Shown here one piece after another: positions 1-8,637 of a stretch of 64,000 bases of DNA. Location: assembly GCA_963665765.1 (NCBI GenBank), contig OY762464.1:868001-932000 (forward strand), written 5' to 3'. The translations under genes were made by a program, and so were the position numbers. The notes beneath the pieces are model-generated. The model ran no database searches, was not told the DNA's origin, and was given only the letters and a program-made list of their open reading frames with translations. How positions within the stretch are numbered: position 1 is the stretch's first letter; each line of letters opens with the position of its first letter. Origin of the DNA: Bin76 sp963665765 (GTDB taxonomy: Bacteria; Actinomycetota; Acidimicrobiia; Spongiisociales; ZC4RG35).

Positions 1-1
1 G

Positions 2-169
2 CGATATTTCGCCAACCAGACCTATGAATATCCCTTGGCGGCCGGAGTGAGCCCGGCGGCCGGCCTCCCTCCCATCGACTCGATTCCTACTCCCGATATA
101 GACCTCTCCGACCTGCATACGGCCCTGGAAAGAGCCACCGACTTGGTCGCCGAGGCCGGGCTCCTGTAA
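2..169 (+). CDS. Fe(III) ABC transporter substrate-binding protein, C-terminal end (partial)
   Basis: The window opens inside a reading frame that runs to a TAA stop and encodes the last 55 residues of a protein. The tail contains RYFANQTYEYPLAAGV, followed by LPPIDSI, which resembles the C-terminus of FbpA/AfuA-type periplasmic iron-binding proteins. The next two genes are a fused double permease and an ATPase of the same importer class, which supports the call. The family binds Fe(III) outside the membrane and delivers it to the permease. The N-terminal part, including any signal peptide and the iron ligands, lies outside the window. Confidence 0.7.
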   Translation, partial: RYFANQTYEYPLAAGVSPAAGLPPIDSIPTPDIDLSDLHTALERATDLVAEAGLL

Positions 170-180
170 CTTCCCGCCAC

Positions 181-1767
181 ATGATGGGGGTAGCGCGCCC
201 GGTCCCACAACCGAGAGCTCTACCCCCCAACACCTGGTGGTGGATACTGGCCGGGGCGGTCATGTTGCCCGCCGCCGCTCCCTTGGGGGTACTGGCCTAC
301 GGACTGGTGGGCGGGGCCTTCGGTGCGGTTCCTATCAGCCGGCTCTTGCAACTGGCGGTCCGAACCGGCGCTCTGGCGGTGGCGGTCACCTGCTCCGCCG
401 TGCTGATCGGAGCCGGCGCCGCCTGGCTGGTTTCCCGCACCGACTTGCCCGGCGCAACGGTCGCCACCACCCTGATCACCATCCCCTTGGCGGTTCCATC
501 CTTCGTGGGCGCCCTGACCCTGTTGGGCGCCACCGGGGCCGACGGGGTCCTGTCCACCATCTCCATCTGGCTGGGAGGAGGAACCATCCGCTATCCCTCC
601 GGATTCTGGGCGGCATGGCTGGTTCTGACCCTTATCTCGGTGCCGCTGGTTCACCTGGCCGTCACCCCGGCCATGCGTTCCCTCAACCCCATCCTGGAAG
701 AGGCCGCGCGGGGTCTGGGAGCGAGCCGGGTCAAGGTCTTTAGGACAGTTACCCTGCCACAGCTCCGTCCGGCCCTGACCGCCGGGGGGTTACTGGTGGG
801 TCTTTACACCCTGTCTGACTTCGGGGCAGTGTCGCTGCTCCGTTACGACACCTTCACCCGCGCCATATATCTGGAATACGCCGGTCGAGTTGATCGGAGA
901 CCGGCCCTGGGGCTGGCCGCGGCTCTGGCGGCGGCGGCCGTGTTAGTGGTCTGGCTGGAAAGGAGCACCCGCGCCAGAGGGGTCTGGTTCACGGCCAGGC
1001 CGCGGCGCACCGCCCGGGTGGTGCGGCTCAGCCCGGTCGGAAAGGCCATGGGATGGGGGTTTTTGGGGAGCCTGATAACTCTGTCCCTGCTCATCCCGGT
1101 CACGGTTCTCACCGCTTGGATGCTGCGGGGCCTGATCTCCGGCGCCTTGGCCGACCCGCCCTGGGCGGAGATGGGCCGCTCGATCTGGGTTTCCCTGCTG
1201 ACCGCTCTGGCGGCGGCAGTAGTAGTAGCGCCGGTAGCCATGGTCACCACCCGTTTTCGCAACCGCTGGGCCGGCCTGGTGGAGGGAGGGGCATGGGCGC
1301 TGTACGGCGTTCCCCACATCGCGGTGGGAATGGCCATGATCGTGTTCACTCTCGGGATGGCGCGTCCTCTGTATCAGACGTTGACCCTGCTGGTGGGTGT
1401 CTACGTGATCATGTTCCTGCCCCAGATCCTGGGCCCAAGTCGCGACTCGCTGGCGAAAGTCTCTCCGTCGGTGGAAGAGGCGGCTGCCAGTTTGGGAAGG
1501 TCGCCGATTCGGACCTTTTGGGAAGTCACCCTTCCGTTGATGAGACCGGGATTGCTGTCGGGCGCCGCGTTGGTTTTCTTGACCACTCTTCGGGAACTCC
1601 CCGCCACCCTGTTGCTGCGCCCCGCCGGTTTCGAGACCCTGGCCGTCCGGGTTTGGAGTGCCACCGGGGAGGGGTTTTACACTCAGGGGGCCTTGGCCGG
1701 TTTGCTTCTGTTGCTGATAGCGGCTTTCCCGCTGGCCATCGTTACCCGCCATGAACTCATCCGCTAG
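181..1767 (+). CDS. fbpB: Iron(III) ABC transporter permease, FbpB type
   Basis: The 528-residue membrane protein has two homologous halves of about six membrane segments each, the usual build of FbpB/SfuB permeases. Each half has an EAA loop that docks on the ATPase: EEAARGLGASRVKVFRTVTL near residue 175 and EEAAASLGRSPIRTF near residue 430. It would form the membrane channel for Fe(III) delivered by the binding protein encoded just upstream. Two adjacent ATG codons (181 and 184) are possible starts. The gene follows the binding-protein stop by 11 bp and overlaps the ATPase gene by 17 bp, so the three genes form one operon. The substrate could be another ion of this family, such as thiamine or putrescine, but iron is most likely. 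Confidence 0.82.
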   Translation: MMGVARPVPQPRALPPNTWWWILAGAVMLPAAAPLGVLAYGLVGGAFGAVPISRLLQLAVRTGALAVAVTCSAVLIGAGAAWLVSRTDLPGATVATTLITIPLAVPSFVGALTLLGATGADGVLSTISIWLGGGTIRYPSGFWAAWLVLTLISVPLVHLAVTPAMRSLNPILEEAARGLGASRVKVFRTVTLPQLRPALTAGGLLVGLYTLSDFGAVSLLRYDTFTRAIYLEYAGRVDRRPALGLAAALAAAAVLVVWLERSTRARGVWFTARPRRTARVVRLSPVGKAMGWGFLGSLITLSLLIPVTVLTAWMLRGLISGALADPPWAEMGRSIWVSLLTALAAAVVVAPVAMVTTRFRNRWAGLVEGGAWALYGVPHIAVGMAMIVFTLGMARPLYQTLTLLVGVYVIMFLPQILGPSRDSLAKVSPSVEEAAASLGRSPIRTFWEVTLPLMRPGLLSGAALVFLTTLRELPATLLLRPAGFETLAVRVWSATGEGFYTQGALAGLLLLLIAAFPLAIVTRHELIR

Positions 1768-2848
1768 CCATCGCCCTCTCTCCGCCCATGCTCTGTACAA
1801 GAGCTTTGCAGGAACTGTCGCTCTGGATGGCTTCACCCTGAAAGTGGGAATCGGGACCCTCCTCACCGTCCTGGGACCCTCGGGAGTGGGAAAGACCACC
1901 GCCCTGCGTATCCTGGCCGGGTTCGAGCGCCCCGATTCGGGAACGGTGCAGATCGGGGGGCAAACCGTCAACGGCCCGGGAATTTTCGTCCCCCCCGAGC
2001 GTCGCCAGGTGGGGATGGTCTTTCAGGACTACGCCCTTTTCCCCCATTTCGATGTGGCCCGGAATGTGGCTTTCGGGCTCCGGGGTTCGAGGCGCCGCCG
2101 CCGGGTGGCGGAGGTCTTGGAGATGGTGGGATTGGCCGGCTTGGAAGAACGGATGCCCCATGAACTCTCCGCCGGCCAGCAGCAGCGGGTGGCTCTGGCC
2201 AGAGCTTTGGCGCCCCGACCCCAGATCATCCTGGCCGATGAGCCCTTCTCCAACCTGGATGCGGCGCGGCGCAAAAGGCTGCGCGCCGAAGTTCGTTCCA
2301 TCCTCCGGGAAGCCGAGACCACCGCCATCATGGTCACCCACGACCAGGAGGAGGCCCTGGCGATCAGCGACCGGCTGGCTCTGATGGACCAAGGGCGGGT
2401 TGTGCAGACCGGCCCGCCCGACCACGTCTACCGGAACCCGGCGACATCCTGGGTGGCGGAGTTTCTGGGAGACGCTGATTTCTTCGACGCCGAAGCACGG
2501 GGAGGTCGCATAACCACCCCCTTCGGCACTTTTCCCACCACCCGCACCGGCCGGGTGAAGGTGATGGTGCGGCCTGAATCGGTGACGGTCTTCCCCCACG
2601 CCCAGGCAAACGCGGTGGTGGTCTACCGGGAATTCTTCGGACACGATCAGCTTCTCTCGGTGAAGCTGCCGGGAGACATAATCCTTCGAGCCCGCTGCTG
2701 GCCGCAACCCGCACTGGCCCCGGGCGACCCGGTAGCCATTTCAGTGGACGGCATCCACATCTTCGACGAACCCCAAAAGCCGCCTCCCCCACCGGACAGC
2801 TCCCCATCCGGAATCCCCATCCCCCAACGGGTGGTCATTCCTCCCTAG
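1751..2848 (+). CDS. fbpC: Iron(III) ABC transporter ATP-binding protein, FbpC type
   Basis: The 365-residue protein is a complete ABC ATPase. Visible motifs are Walker A (GPSGVGKTTALRI), Q-loop (QDYALFPH), ABC signature (LSAGQQQRVALARAL), Walker B (IILADEPFSNLD) and the H-loop (MVTHDQEEA). A regulatory TOBE-like region follows from about residue 240 (VMVRPESVTVFP). The C-terminus is proline-rich. It should power Fe(III) import through the preceding permease. The 17 bp overlap with that gene implies translational coupling. It is convergent with nagB, 50 bp away, so the iron operon ends here. Confidence 0.85.
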   Translation: MNSSASHRPLSAHALYKSFAGTVALDGFTLKVGIGTLLTVLGPSGVGKTTALRILAGFERPDSGTVQIGGQTVNGPGIFVPPERRQVGMVFQDYALFPHFDVARNVAFGLRGSRRRRRVAEVLEMVGLAGLEERMPHELSAGQQQRVALARALAPRPQIILADEPFSNLDAARRKRLRAEVRSILREAETTAIMVTHDQEEALAISDRLALMDQGRVVQTGPPDHVYRNPATSWVAEFLGDADFFDAEARGGRITTPFGTFPTTRTGRVKVMVRPESVTVFPHAQANAVVVYREFFGHDQLLSVKLPGDIILRARCWPQPALAPGDPVAISVDGIHIFDEPQKPPPPPDSSPSGIPIPQRVVIPP

Positions 2849-2898
2849 AGCGCCTTGATGAAGGAAGGGGCCATAGTTTTGACAGAAAAACGCCGCCA

Positions 2899-3684
2899 TC
2901 AGATGTGTTGCCAGGCGGGTTTGTTGCGATACGTCTCCCGGTAATAGTCGGCGTGTTCCAGTTGCGCGCCGGCAGCTTCGTCAACGATGAAAGTGGTGTG
3001 CGGGTGAAGTTGCAGAGCGGATGCCGGAACCATGGCAGTCACCGGTCCTTCCACGGCCCGGGCGATCGGCCGGCTCTTGGCCTCACCGGTGGCAATCAAC
3101 ACAATGTGACAAGCCTCCAAAATGGTGCCGATGCCCTGGGTGATCCCATATCGGGGCACCTCGTCCGGGTCGTCACCGAAGAAGCGGGCATTGTCTCGGC
3201 GAGTTGCCGCGGCAAGGTTGGTCAGGCGGGTTCTGGACGCGAGCGAGGACGGCGGTTCGTTGAATCCTATGTGCCCGTTGCCACCGATGCCGAGCACCTG
3301 CAAATCGATGCCCCCCGCGTCTGCCAGGCGCCGCTCGTAGGTTTGCGCCGCGGTGGCCGCCTCCGCCGAGGCGCAGTCCGGAGTAACCAGAGCGCCGGCT
3401 GGAACATCCACATGGTCAAGGAGCCGGCGCTGGATAATACTCCGGCACAACTGGGGATGTTCGGGGTCGAGGCCCACGTACTCATCGAGCAGAAACACCT
3501 GCGTGCGAGCAAAACTGATCCTCCCAAGCCGGTAACGCTCAGCGAGCTCGTGGTAGGTGGGAAGGGGAGAGCTACCGGTGGCCAAGCCGATGACGGGACG
3601 ATCGGCGCCCGACAGTAGACGCTCGAAAGCGTCGGCTGCGATGACCGCAGCCTCTCGGGCCGAACCGACGATGACGATCTCCAT
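2899..3684 (-). CDS. nagB: Glucosamine-6-phosphate deaminase
   Basis: NagB converts glucosamine-6-phosphate to fructose-6-phosphate and ammonia, feeding amino sugars into glycolysis. The 261-residue product has the family motifs LATGSSPLPTYHEL near the N-terminus, FLLDEYVGL, and LGIGGNGHIGFNEP containing catalytic residues. I chose the ATG at 3684, which gives the usual N-terminus (MEIVIVGSAREAA) and lies 5 bp after the nagA stop. An in-frame start at 3765 would lie inside nagA. It is the last gene of the operon binding protein-permease-permease-kinase fragment-nagA-nagB. Confidence 0.93.
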   Translation of the reverse strand: MEIVIVGSAREAAVIAADAFERLLSGADRPVIGLATGSSPLPTYHELAERYRLGRISFARTQVFLLDEYVGLDPEHPQLCRSIIQRRLLDHVDVPAGALVTPDCASAEAATAAQTYERRLADAGGIDLQVLGIGGNGHIGFNEPPSSLASRTRLTNLAAATRRDNARFFGDDPDEVPRYGITQGIGTILEACHIVLIATGEAKSRPIARAVEGPVTAMVPASALQLHPHTTFIVDEAAGAQLEHADYYRETYRNKPAWQHI

Positions 3685-3689
3685 GGCGG

Positions 3690-4889
3690 CTACGAGACCT
3701 TCACGAGCGATCCCGGCAGGCGGCGCCGGGCCGCATTGTCCACGTAGGAGACTCGACCGCCGCATATCGTGGCATGGACCCGGTAGCGGTCATCAAGCAG
3801 CACCAGGTCGGCAATCGAGCCCGGATCAAGAGACCCGCGGCGGGTTTCGCCGATGATCCCCGCCGGAGTGAGGGTGGCGGCCGCCAGCGCTTCGGACCGG
3901 TCACAATCCGTGAACTCCGCAAGATTGGCGGCCGCTTGATTCATGCTCAACACGCTGCCGGCCAGAATACCGTCGGCCGTCCTGACGCTCACTCCGTCGG
4001 AGACGGTGGGGGCGCCGCACAGCTGGTAGGCGCCGGGCGGCTGTCCCATTGCCTCCACCGCGTCGGTCACCAGGGCGATGCCGGCGGGCCCCTTGGCGTT
4101 CCAGGCCGCGGCCACCGCCATGGGGTCAATGTGGACGCCGTCGACGATCATCGTGGCGGTGAGGCGCCTGTCCGCCAAGGCCACGCCGACCAGATTGGGA
4201 CTTCGATGCCCAAGGGGCGCCATGGCGTTGAAAAGATGGGTGACGGTGCTCACCCCGGCGACGACAGCCGATGACATCTCGTCGGTGGTGGCTGCCGAAT
4301 GGCCGGCGGCGACAACGATGCCTCTCCGCCTGAGTTCGCCTATGACATCAAGCGCCCCGGAAAGCTCGGGAGCGAGCGTCACCATGGTGACGCCCGCCGA
4401 GCGATGCCAGCCTTCGATCACTTCGACACCGGCGCCGACCAGGTGTTCGCGCGGGTGCACTCCGGAATGCTGCGGGCTGAGCATCGGACCCTCCAAGTGA
4501 GCGCCGAGAGGTTCGGCGCCGCAGTAGCCGGCGGGTCGGGCCCGGAGCGCCTCCAGCATCGAGCGGATGCGGGTGCGGGTCCCGGAGATGATGGTCGGGA
4601 GAAAGGACGTCACCCCGCTGCGGACCAGCTTGCGTCCCAGATCCCAAACCACCCGCGGGTCGCGCTGGAGGTCGTGGCCGTAGCCACCGTTGATCTGCAA
4701 ATCGATCAATCCCGGAGAGACCACCAGACCTGACGCGTCGATCACTGCCTCGGGGACTCCGGGAGGCGCCGCCGCCACCGACCCGGGGAGGCTGAGGGAG
4801 GTAACGGTATCGCCCCCGAAGGTGAGGGTGAGCGCCTCGAGCCCGGAGGTGGTGAGGCACCGTCCTCCGACAATGCTGACGGCGGTCAT
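3690..4889 (-). CDS. nagA: N-acetylglucosamine-6-phosphate deacetylase
   Basis: NagA removes the acetyl group from GlcNAc-6-phosphate, giving the NagB substrate. The 399-residue protein is an amidohydrolase with the metal and active-site motifs in order: HLEGPML, AAGHSAAT, THLFNAMAPL and LVTDAVEAMG. Length and ends match the family. Its ATG overlaps the TGA of the upstream 64-codon ROK fragment (ATGA), so translation of the two is coupled. NagB follows 5 bp later. With the sugar importer upstream this makes a complete import and catabolism operon for N-acetylglucosamine, except for an intact local kinase. Confidence 0.93.
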   Translation of the reverse strand: MTAVSIVGGRCLTTSGLEALTLTFGGDTVTSLSLPGSVAAAPPGVPEAVIDASGLVVSPGLIDLQINGGYGHDLQRDPRVVWDLGRKLVRSGVTSFLPTIISGTRTRIRSMLEALRARPAGYCGAEPLGAHLEGPMLSPQHSGVHPREHLVGAGVEVIEGWHRSAGVTMVTLAPELSGALDVIGELRRRGIVVAAGHSAATTDEMSSAVVAGVSTVTHLFNAMAPLGHRSPNLVGVALADRRLTATMIVDGVHIDPMAVAAAWNAKGPAGIALVTDAVEAMGQPPGAYQLCGAPTVSDGVSVRTADGILAGSVLSMNQAAANLAEFTDCDRSEALAAATLTPAGIIGETRRGSLDPGSIADLVLLDDRYRVHATICGGRVSYVDNAARRRLPGSLVKVS

Positions 4890-5080
4890 TCCGGCGGACG
4901 CCGGTTAGTCAGAGCGGCTGCTCCGATGCTGGAGACGATACCCGCCCCGACTTGATCCACTCCCCCGATCAGGGTCGGCACCTTCAGGTCGGTGATGACG
5001 TTGAAATGCTGATCAAAGGCAGCCGCGTGGGTCTTCGTCCCACCAACATCTACCCCGATCACCACGCCGTTGCGCTCCAT
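4886..5080 (-). pseudogene. Truncated ROK-family sugar kinase, N-terminal fragment
   Basis: The 64-codon frame encodes only the start of a ROK kinase: VVIGVDVGGTKTHAAAFD is the phosphate-1 motif of the ASKHA fold, followed by about 45 residues that fit the first helix region. The other roughly 230 residues, including the ExGH and zinc motifs, are missing, and the frame ends at the nagA start (ATGA overlap). It sits where an N-acetylglucosamine or N-acetylmannosamine kinase would be expected. I read it as a deletion remnant kept in frame as a leader for nagA. The ATG at 5080 gives the natural N-terminus. A functional short protein cannot be excluded. Confidence 0.65.
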
Positions 5081-5265
5081 CGCCCGGCTCACCGGTCCCG
5101 ACCGGCACGAAAAGGGCGTTCGGACTCGGATCGTCCATCTGAAACAAGGCACAGATCCCCATCAATCACGGCGCGGAACCCACCGGGCCAACCTTCGACA
5201 CTGCCGCCGGATCGCAGTTCAGCCATGGATACATCCACTACTCGTGCATTGCGATGATCGCATAA

Positions 5266-6144
5266 TCACTTGATGGCGCCTTCAGTGAGTCCCCTGAGGA
5301 ACTGCCGAGAGAAAATAATATAGAGAAGAAGTATCGGCACCATCGCCAACGTCAGAGCTGCCAGCAAAGCGCCCCAGTTTCTTTCGAACTGACCGAGGAA
5401 GGCCGAAGCCCCTAAAGTCACCGTCTTCGTTGCCTCGGATGGCGCCAGGATCAACGGAAACCACAGATCATTCCAAACCGGCAGCATAGTGAAAACGGCC
5501 ACTGCTGCCATACCCGGTCTGACGAGCCGTAGGACTAGTGCAAACACCCGATACTCGGTGGCGCCGTCCACCCGGGCCGCTGACTTCATTTCTCTCGGCA
5601 CTTGCCGCATGAACTGGGACATCAGGAACACGCCCAGTGGTAATCCCATGGCCGTGTACACCAGGATAAGCGCCCACAGCGTATTGATGAGATGCAGGCT
5701 CACCATCAGTTTGAGAATGCTGACCGTCCCAAGGCGGATGGGGATCATGATACCGATGGCCAGATAAAGGGCCAGCAGGGTATTGCCTTTGAAGTCGTAT
5801 TCTGCCAGAGCGAACCCGGCCATGGCAGAAAAGAACACCACCAGCAACACCGAAGTGACCGTCACTATAAAACTGTTACGAAAATAGACATCAAAACTTG
5901 AACTGCTCAACACTGTTTCGTATCCCGCCAAGTCAAAGGTTTCCGCAGACGGAAGCGAAAAAGCATCAGCAAAGATTGCTTTCCGTGACTTCACAGAATT
6001 GGCAATGACCAACAATGTCGGGCCGAGCGCCAGGAAGGTGTAGAACAGCAGAACGGCATGAACGCCCCAACGCCCCCAATGAACACGGCGTTTGCTGTGA
6101 CGAATCCTGTTCGGCGAGGCAAGGAACTGTTGGACGGGGCTCAT
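5266..6144 (-). CDS. Carbohydrate ABC transporter permease, MalG/AraQ type (importer 1)
   Basis: This is the second permease subunit of the first sugar importer, a 292-residue protein with about six membrane segments. The EAA loop (EMKSAARVDGATEYRVFALV) lies about two-thirds along, as in MalG-like subunits. The ATG at 6144 overlaps the stop of the upstream permease (ATGA), so it was preferred over an in-frame start at 6174 inside that gene. No ATPase is encoded nearby. It probably works with a shared MsiK-type ATPase, as actinobacterial CUT1 importers often do. Downstream nagA and nagB suggest N-acetylglucosamine or its oligomers as substrate. Confidence 0.87.
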   Translation of the reverse strand: MSPVQQFLASPNRIRHSKRRVHWGRWGVHAVLLFYTFLALGPTLLVIANSVKSRKAIFADAFSLPSAETFDLAGYETVLSSSSFDVYFRNSFIVTVTSVLLVVFFSAMAGFALAEYDFKGNTLLALYLAIGIMIPIRLGTVSILKLMVSLHLINTLWALILVYTAMGLPLGVFLMSQFMRQVPREMKSAARVDGATEYRVFALVLRLVRPGMAAVAVFTMLPVWNDLWFPLILAPSEATKTVTLGASAFLGQFERNWGALLAALTLAMVPILLLYIIFSRQFLRGLTEGAIK

Positions 6145-7124
6145 AACTCGTAGGTAGAGACGCGTGGCTGCCAAACGAACATGTACAGCAATACTCCGAC
6201 CAAGATGATGAGAAATATCACGGACGCCACCGTGGCGCCCATGGCCGCGCTGCCCGTAGTCCCAGAAGCACCAAAGAATGCCCTGTAAAAGAAAGTGCCC
6301 AGAATATCCGAAGCGAAGTCAGGGCCGGCGACTACGCCCTTAACTTGATATATCAAGTCGAAAGCGTTGAAATTCCCGATGAACGTCAGGATAGAAATAA
6401 TTCCCAGCATGGGCAGTAACAACGGAAATGTGATGTTCCAGAAAGCCTGCCAGGATCCTGCTCCATCAACTTGGGATGCTTCAATAAGATCTTTGGGGAT
6501 GGCTATGAGCACCGCGTAGAAAAAGATCATGGGAATTCCCACCCATTGCCACACCGATATCAGCGACAATGTAGGAAGCACTGTGAGGGGTTCCCCTAAC
6601 AGCGGCGTGTCTATCCCTACAGTCTCGGTGACTCCCCATAGCGGACTCAGAATAAGTCTCCAGATGAAGCCGACGATCACCACCGACAACGTGGTCGGCA
6701 AAAAGACCATTGTCCGATAGATGTTGAGTCCTCGGACACTCTGAGCTGTCAACAGGACGGCCAGCAACAAGCCGACCGGGTTTTGCAACAATATGTGGAA
6801 CGCAAAGAACTGGAAGTTGTGACCCAGCGCGTCCCAAAATCGGTCTGAAAAAGCCGGGTTGGTGAACAGAGTATCGTAGTTATCCAACCCGGCGTAGTTC
6901 CCGTCGTCGTTGAAGAAGCTCCGCCGCAGCGAATCCAGCAACGGGTAGACCATGAACACCGAATAGATGATGGTCGCCGGCATGAGGAATACCAGTATCG
7001 GCCCCCATCTGCGCCGACGGCGAGCGGGGGACCCCGAGCGGGGGATCTGCCGAACGGTAGATCCCCCGCCTGGAGGGAGTTTCTCGGTAACGACCGGTTC
7101 AGCCTCGGTCAACCGGTTTTCCAT
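6141..7124 (-). CDS. Carbohydrate ABC transporter permease, MalF/UgpA type (importer 1)
   Basis: This is the first permease subunit of importer 1, 327 residues, with about six membrane segments after a basic, proline-rich cytoplasmic N-terminus (RQIPRSGSPARRRRRWG). The EAA-like loop DLIEASQVDGAGSWQAFWNI lies near residue 220. It pairs with the MalG-type subunit just downstream, with which it shares a 4 bp overlap. The binding protein is encoded 19 bp upstream. The CUT1 family carries di- and oligosaccharides or amino sugars. Confidence 0.87.
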   Translation of the reverse strand: MENRLTEAEPVVTEKLPPGGGSTVRQIPRSGSPARRRRRWGPILVFLMPATIIYSVFMVYPLLDSLRRSFFNDDGNYAGLDNYDTLFTNPAFSDRFWDALGHNFQFFAFHILLQNPVGLLLAVLLTAQSVRGLNIYRTMVFLPTTLSVVIVGFIWRLILSPLWGVTETVGIDTPLLGEPLTVLPTLSLISVWQWVGIPMIFFYAVLIAIPKDLIEASQVDGAGSWQAFWNITFPLLLPMLGIISILTFIGNFNAFDLIYQVKGVVAGPDFASDILGTFFYRAFFGASGTTGSAAMGATVASVIFLIILVGVLLYMFVWQPRVSTYEL

Positions 7125-7143
7125 ATGCTGTCAATCAGTCTAT

Positions 7144-8490
7144 TCAGCCTCCCGGAGTGTACCAAGAGTCCAGTCCGTCTTGGAGCCTCCGGGCGCCGTC
7201 TTGGGGGGTCATGTTCCCCAAGATGATGGCGTTGCTAACTTCTCTCAACTCGATGGGGAAGGCGGGTTCACCCGAGTCCAGAGCCTCGTAGCCGGTGCGA
7301 TTGGCTGATCCGCAGTCCTGACGCCAGGACACGAACTCCTGAGCTACCGGATGGTTGTATTCAACCGGTGTGTCCTGCAGGCTGAAGAAGCCCGACAAGG
7401 CGCCGGTGTAGATGCCGGCGAACCCAGGCGTGGCCGCCCACGACAAGAAGGTGCGAGCGGCTTCGGCATTGGACGAGGCGGGATTCAGGCCAATTGCCAG
7501 GTCGATATGGTCGACGATATAGCACGAGTCCTGACCATCCGGACGCGGTGTCCGGAAGGCGCTGAACTCGAAGTCGGCGTTCTCGTCGAACCCGGAAATC
7601 TCCCAGGACCCACCGGGGTAGATGGCGGCCTGACCTGTCTCGAACAGAATCTTGCCGTCCTGATAGCCGATGCCGGAAGCTCCGGGGTGCATATAGGGCC
7701 CCAAGCGAGCCATGGTGGCGAAAGTGTCGAGGTACTCCTGATCGGTAACCTTGTCTTCTCCACCGATCAGAGCCAATCGTCCTTCCTCACCCTTCCAATA
7801 GTTGGCGCCGATGTTCTGGAACAAGATGTGCTCGGCCTCCCACTCGGAAAGGCCTATTCCGATAGGCGTATAGGCGCCGTCATCCAGAATGGTCTGTAAC
7901 AAGTCAAAGAACTCCCCCTCAGTCTCGGGCACGCTCACTCCAAGTTCATCGAAGGCATCCACATTGTAGAAGAAACCTTGAATGATCGAGGCGACCGGCA
8001 AACAGTACGGCGTCGACCCATCGGCGGAAAGCCAAGCATTTTGCGCAGAGGGACCGAAGCCGGCAATCCCATCCAGATCGTTCAACGGCGCAAGATGACC
8101 ATCTTCATAGAGTTCCCGTGAACGATCGAAGGGGAAACAGGTGATCAAATCGCCTGCTATACCGCCCTCTAGACGCGTCTGCAACGCAGCCGGATAATCC
8201 AGCGGCGGGGTGGGAGCAAACACCACGTTGATATGTGGATATTCGGCTTCGAACGCCGGAATGATCTGATCATCCCAAATCGCCTGATCATCCGAACGCC
8301 AACTCTCGATCGAAATCGTCACCTCTTCAGGCTCCGGCTCGGTTGTGGGGGGTGGTGGAGCCTCGGTGGTTGGCGCAGCGGTGGTAGGGGCAGCGGTGGT
8401 GGCGGCGGCGCCATCATCGTCACCACCGCAAGCCGCGGCAATGAGTGAAAACGCCATCGCCAGTACTGTCCATTTCATAAGTTTCCGCAT
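7144..8490 (-). CDS. Sugar ABC transporter substrate-binding lipoprotein (importer 1)
   Basis: The 448-residue precursor has a basic N-terminus, a hydrophobic signal segment and a lipobox (SLIAAACGG), so it should be lipid-anchored outside the membrane. A low-complexity Thr/Pro/Ala linker (TTAAPTTAAPTTEAPPPP) precedes a family-1 solute-binding domain. The start at 8490 is supported by AAAGGAG about 9 bp upstream. It leads the operon with two permeases and nagA and nagB, so an amino sugar or chitooligosaccharide is the likely ligand. The binding site cannot be read from sequence alone. Confidence 0.88.
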   Translation of the reverse strand: MRKLMKWTVLAMAFSLIAAACGGDDDGAAATTAAPTTAAPTTEAPPPPTTEPEPEEVTISIESWRSDDQAIWDDQIIPAFEAEYPHINVVFAPTPPLDYPAALQTRLEGGIAGDLITCFPFDRSRELYEDGHLAPLNDLDGIAGFGPSAQNAWLSADGSTPYCLPVASIIQGFFYNVDAFDELGVSVPETEGEFFDLLQTILDDGAYTPIGIGLSEWEAEHILFQNIGANYWKGEEGRLALIGGEDKVTDQEYLDTFATMARLGPYMHPGASGIGYQDGKILFETGQAAIYPGGSWEISGFDENADFEFSAFRTPRPDGQDSCYIVDHIDLAIGLNPASSNAEAARTFLSWAATPGFAGIYTGALSGFFSLQDTPVEYNHPVAQEFVSWRQDCGSANRTGYEALDSGEPAFPIELREVSNAIILGNMTPQDGARRLQDGLDSWYTPGG

Positions 8491-8572
8491 GGGCGGCCAC
8501 TCCTTTCTTGATCCCAGGTGGGGATTCTTGCTAATGGCCCCTTTTGGGAGCCTCGCTTTCTTGCCGGCATAC

Positions 8573-8589
8573 AGACCGAAAGTCGGTCT
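8573..8589. promoter_or_regulatory. Inverted repeat between ROK regulator and binding-protein gene
   Basis: AGACCGA AAG TCGGTCT is a perfect 7 bp inverted repeat with a 3 bp centre. It lies 49 bp past the stop of the ROK regulator and about 83 bp upstream of the binding-protein start. It could be an operator for importer 1 or a terminator-like hairpin, which here would face the wrong way for the regulator unless it acts on the minus strand. No T-run is present, so I favour an operator weakly. Confidence 0.35.
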
Positions 8590-8637
8590 CTCATAGTGTT
8601 ACCGACGAGTGCATCGGCAAGCTGTGGAAGATGTCTG

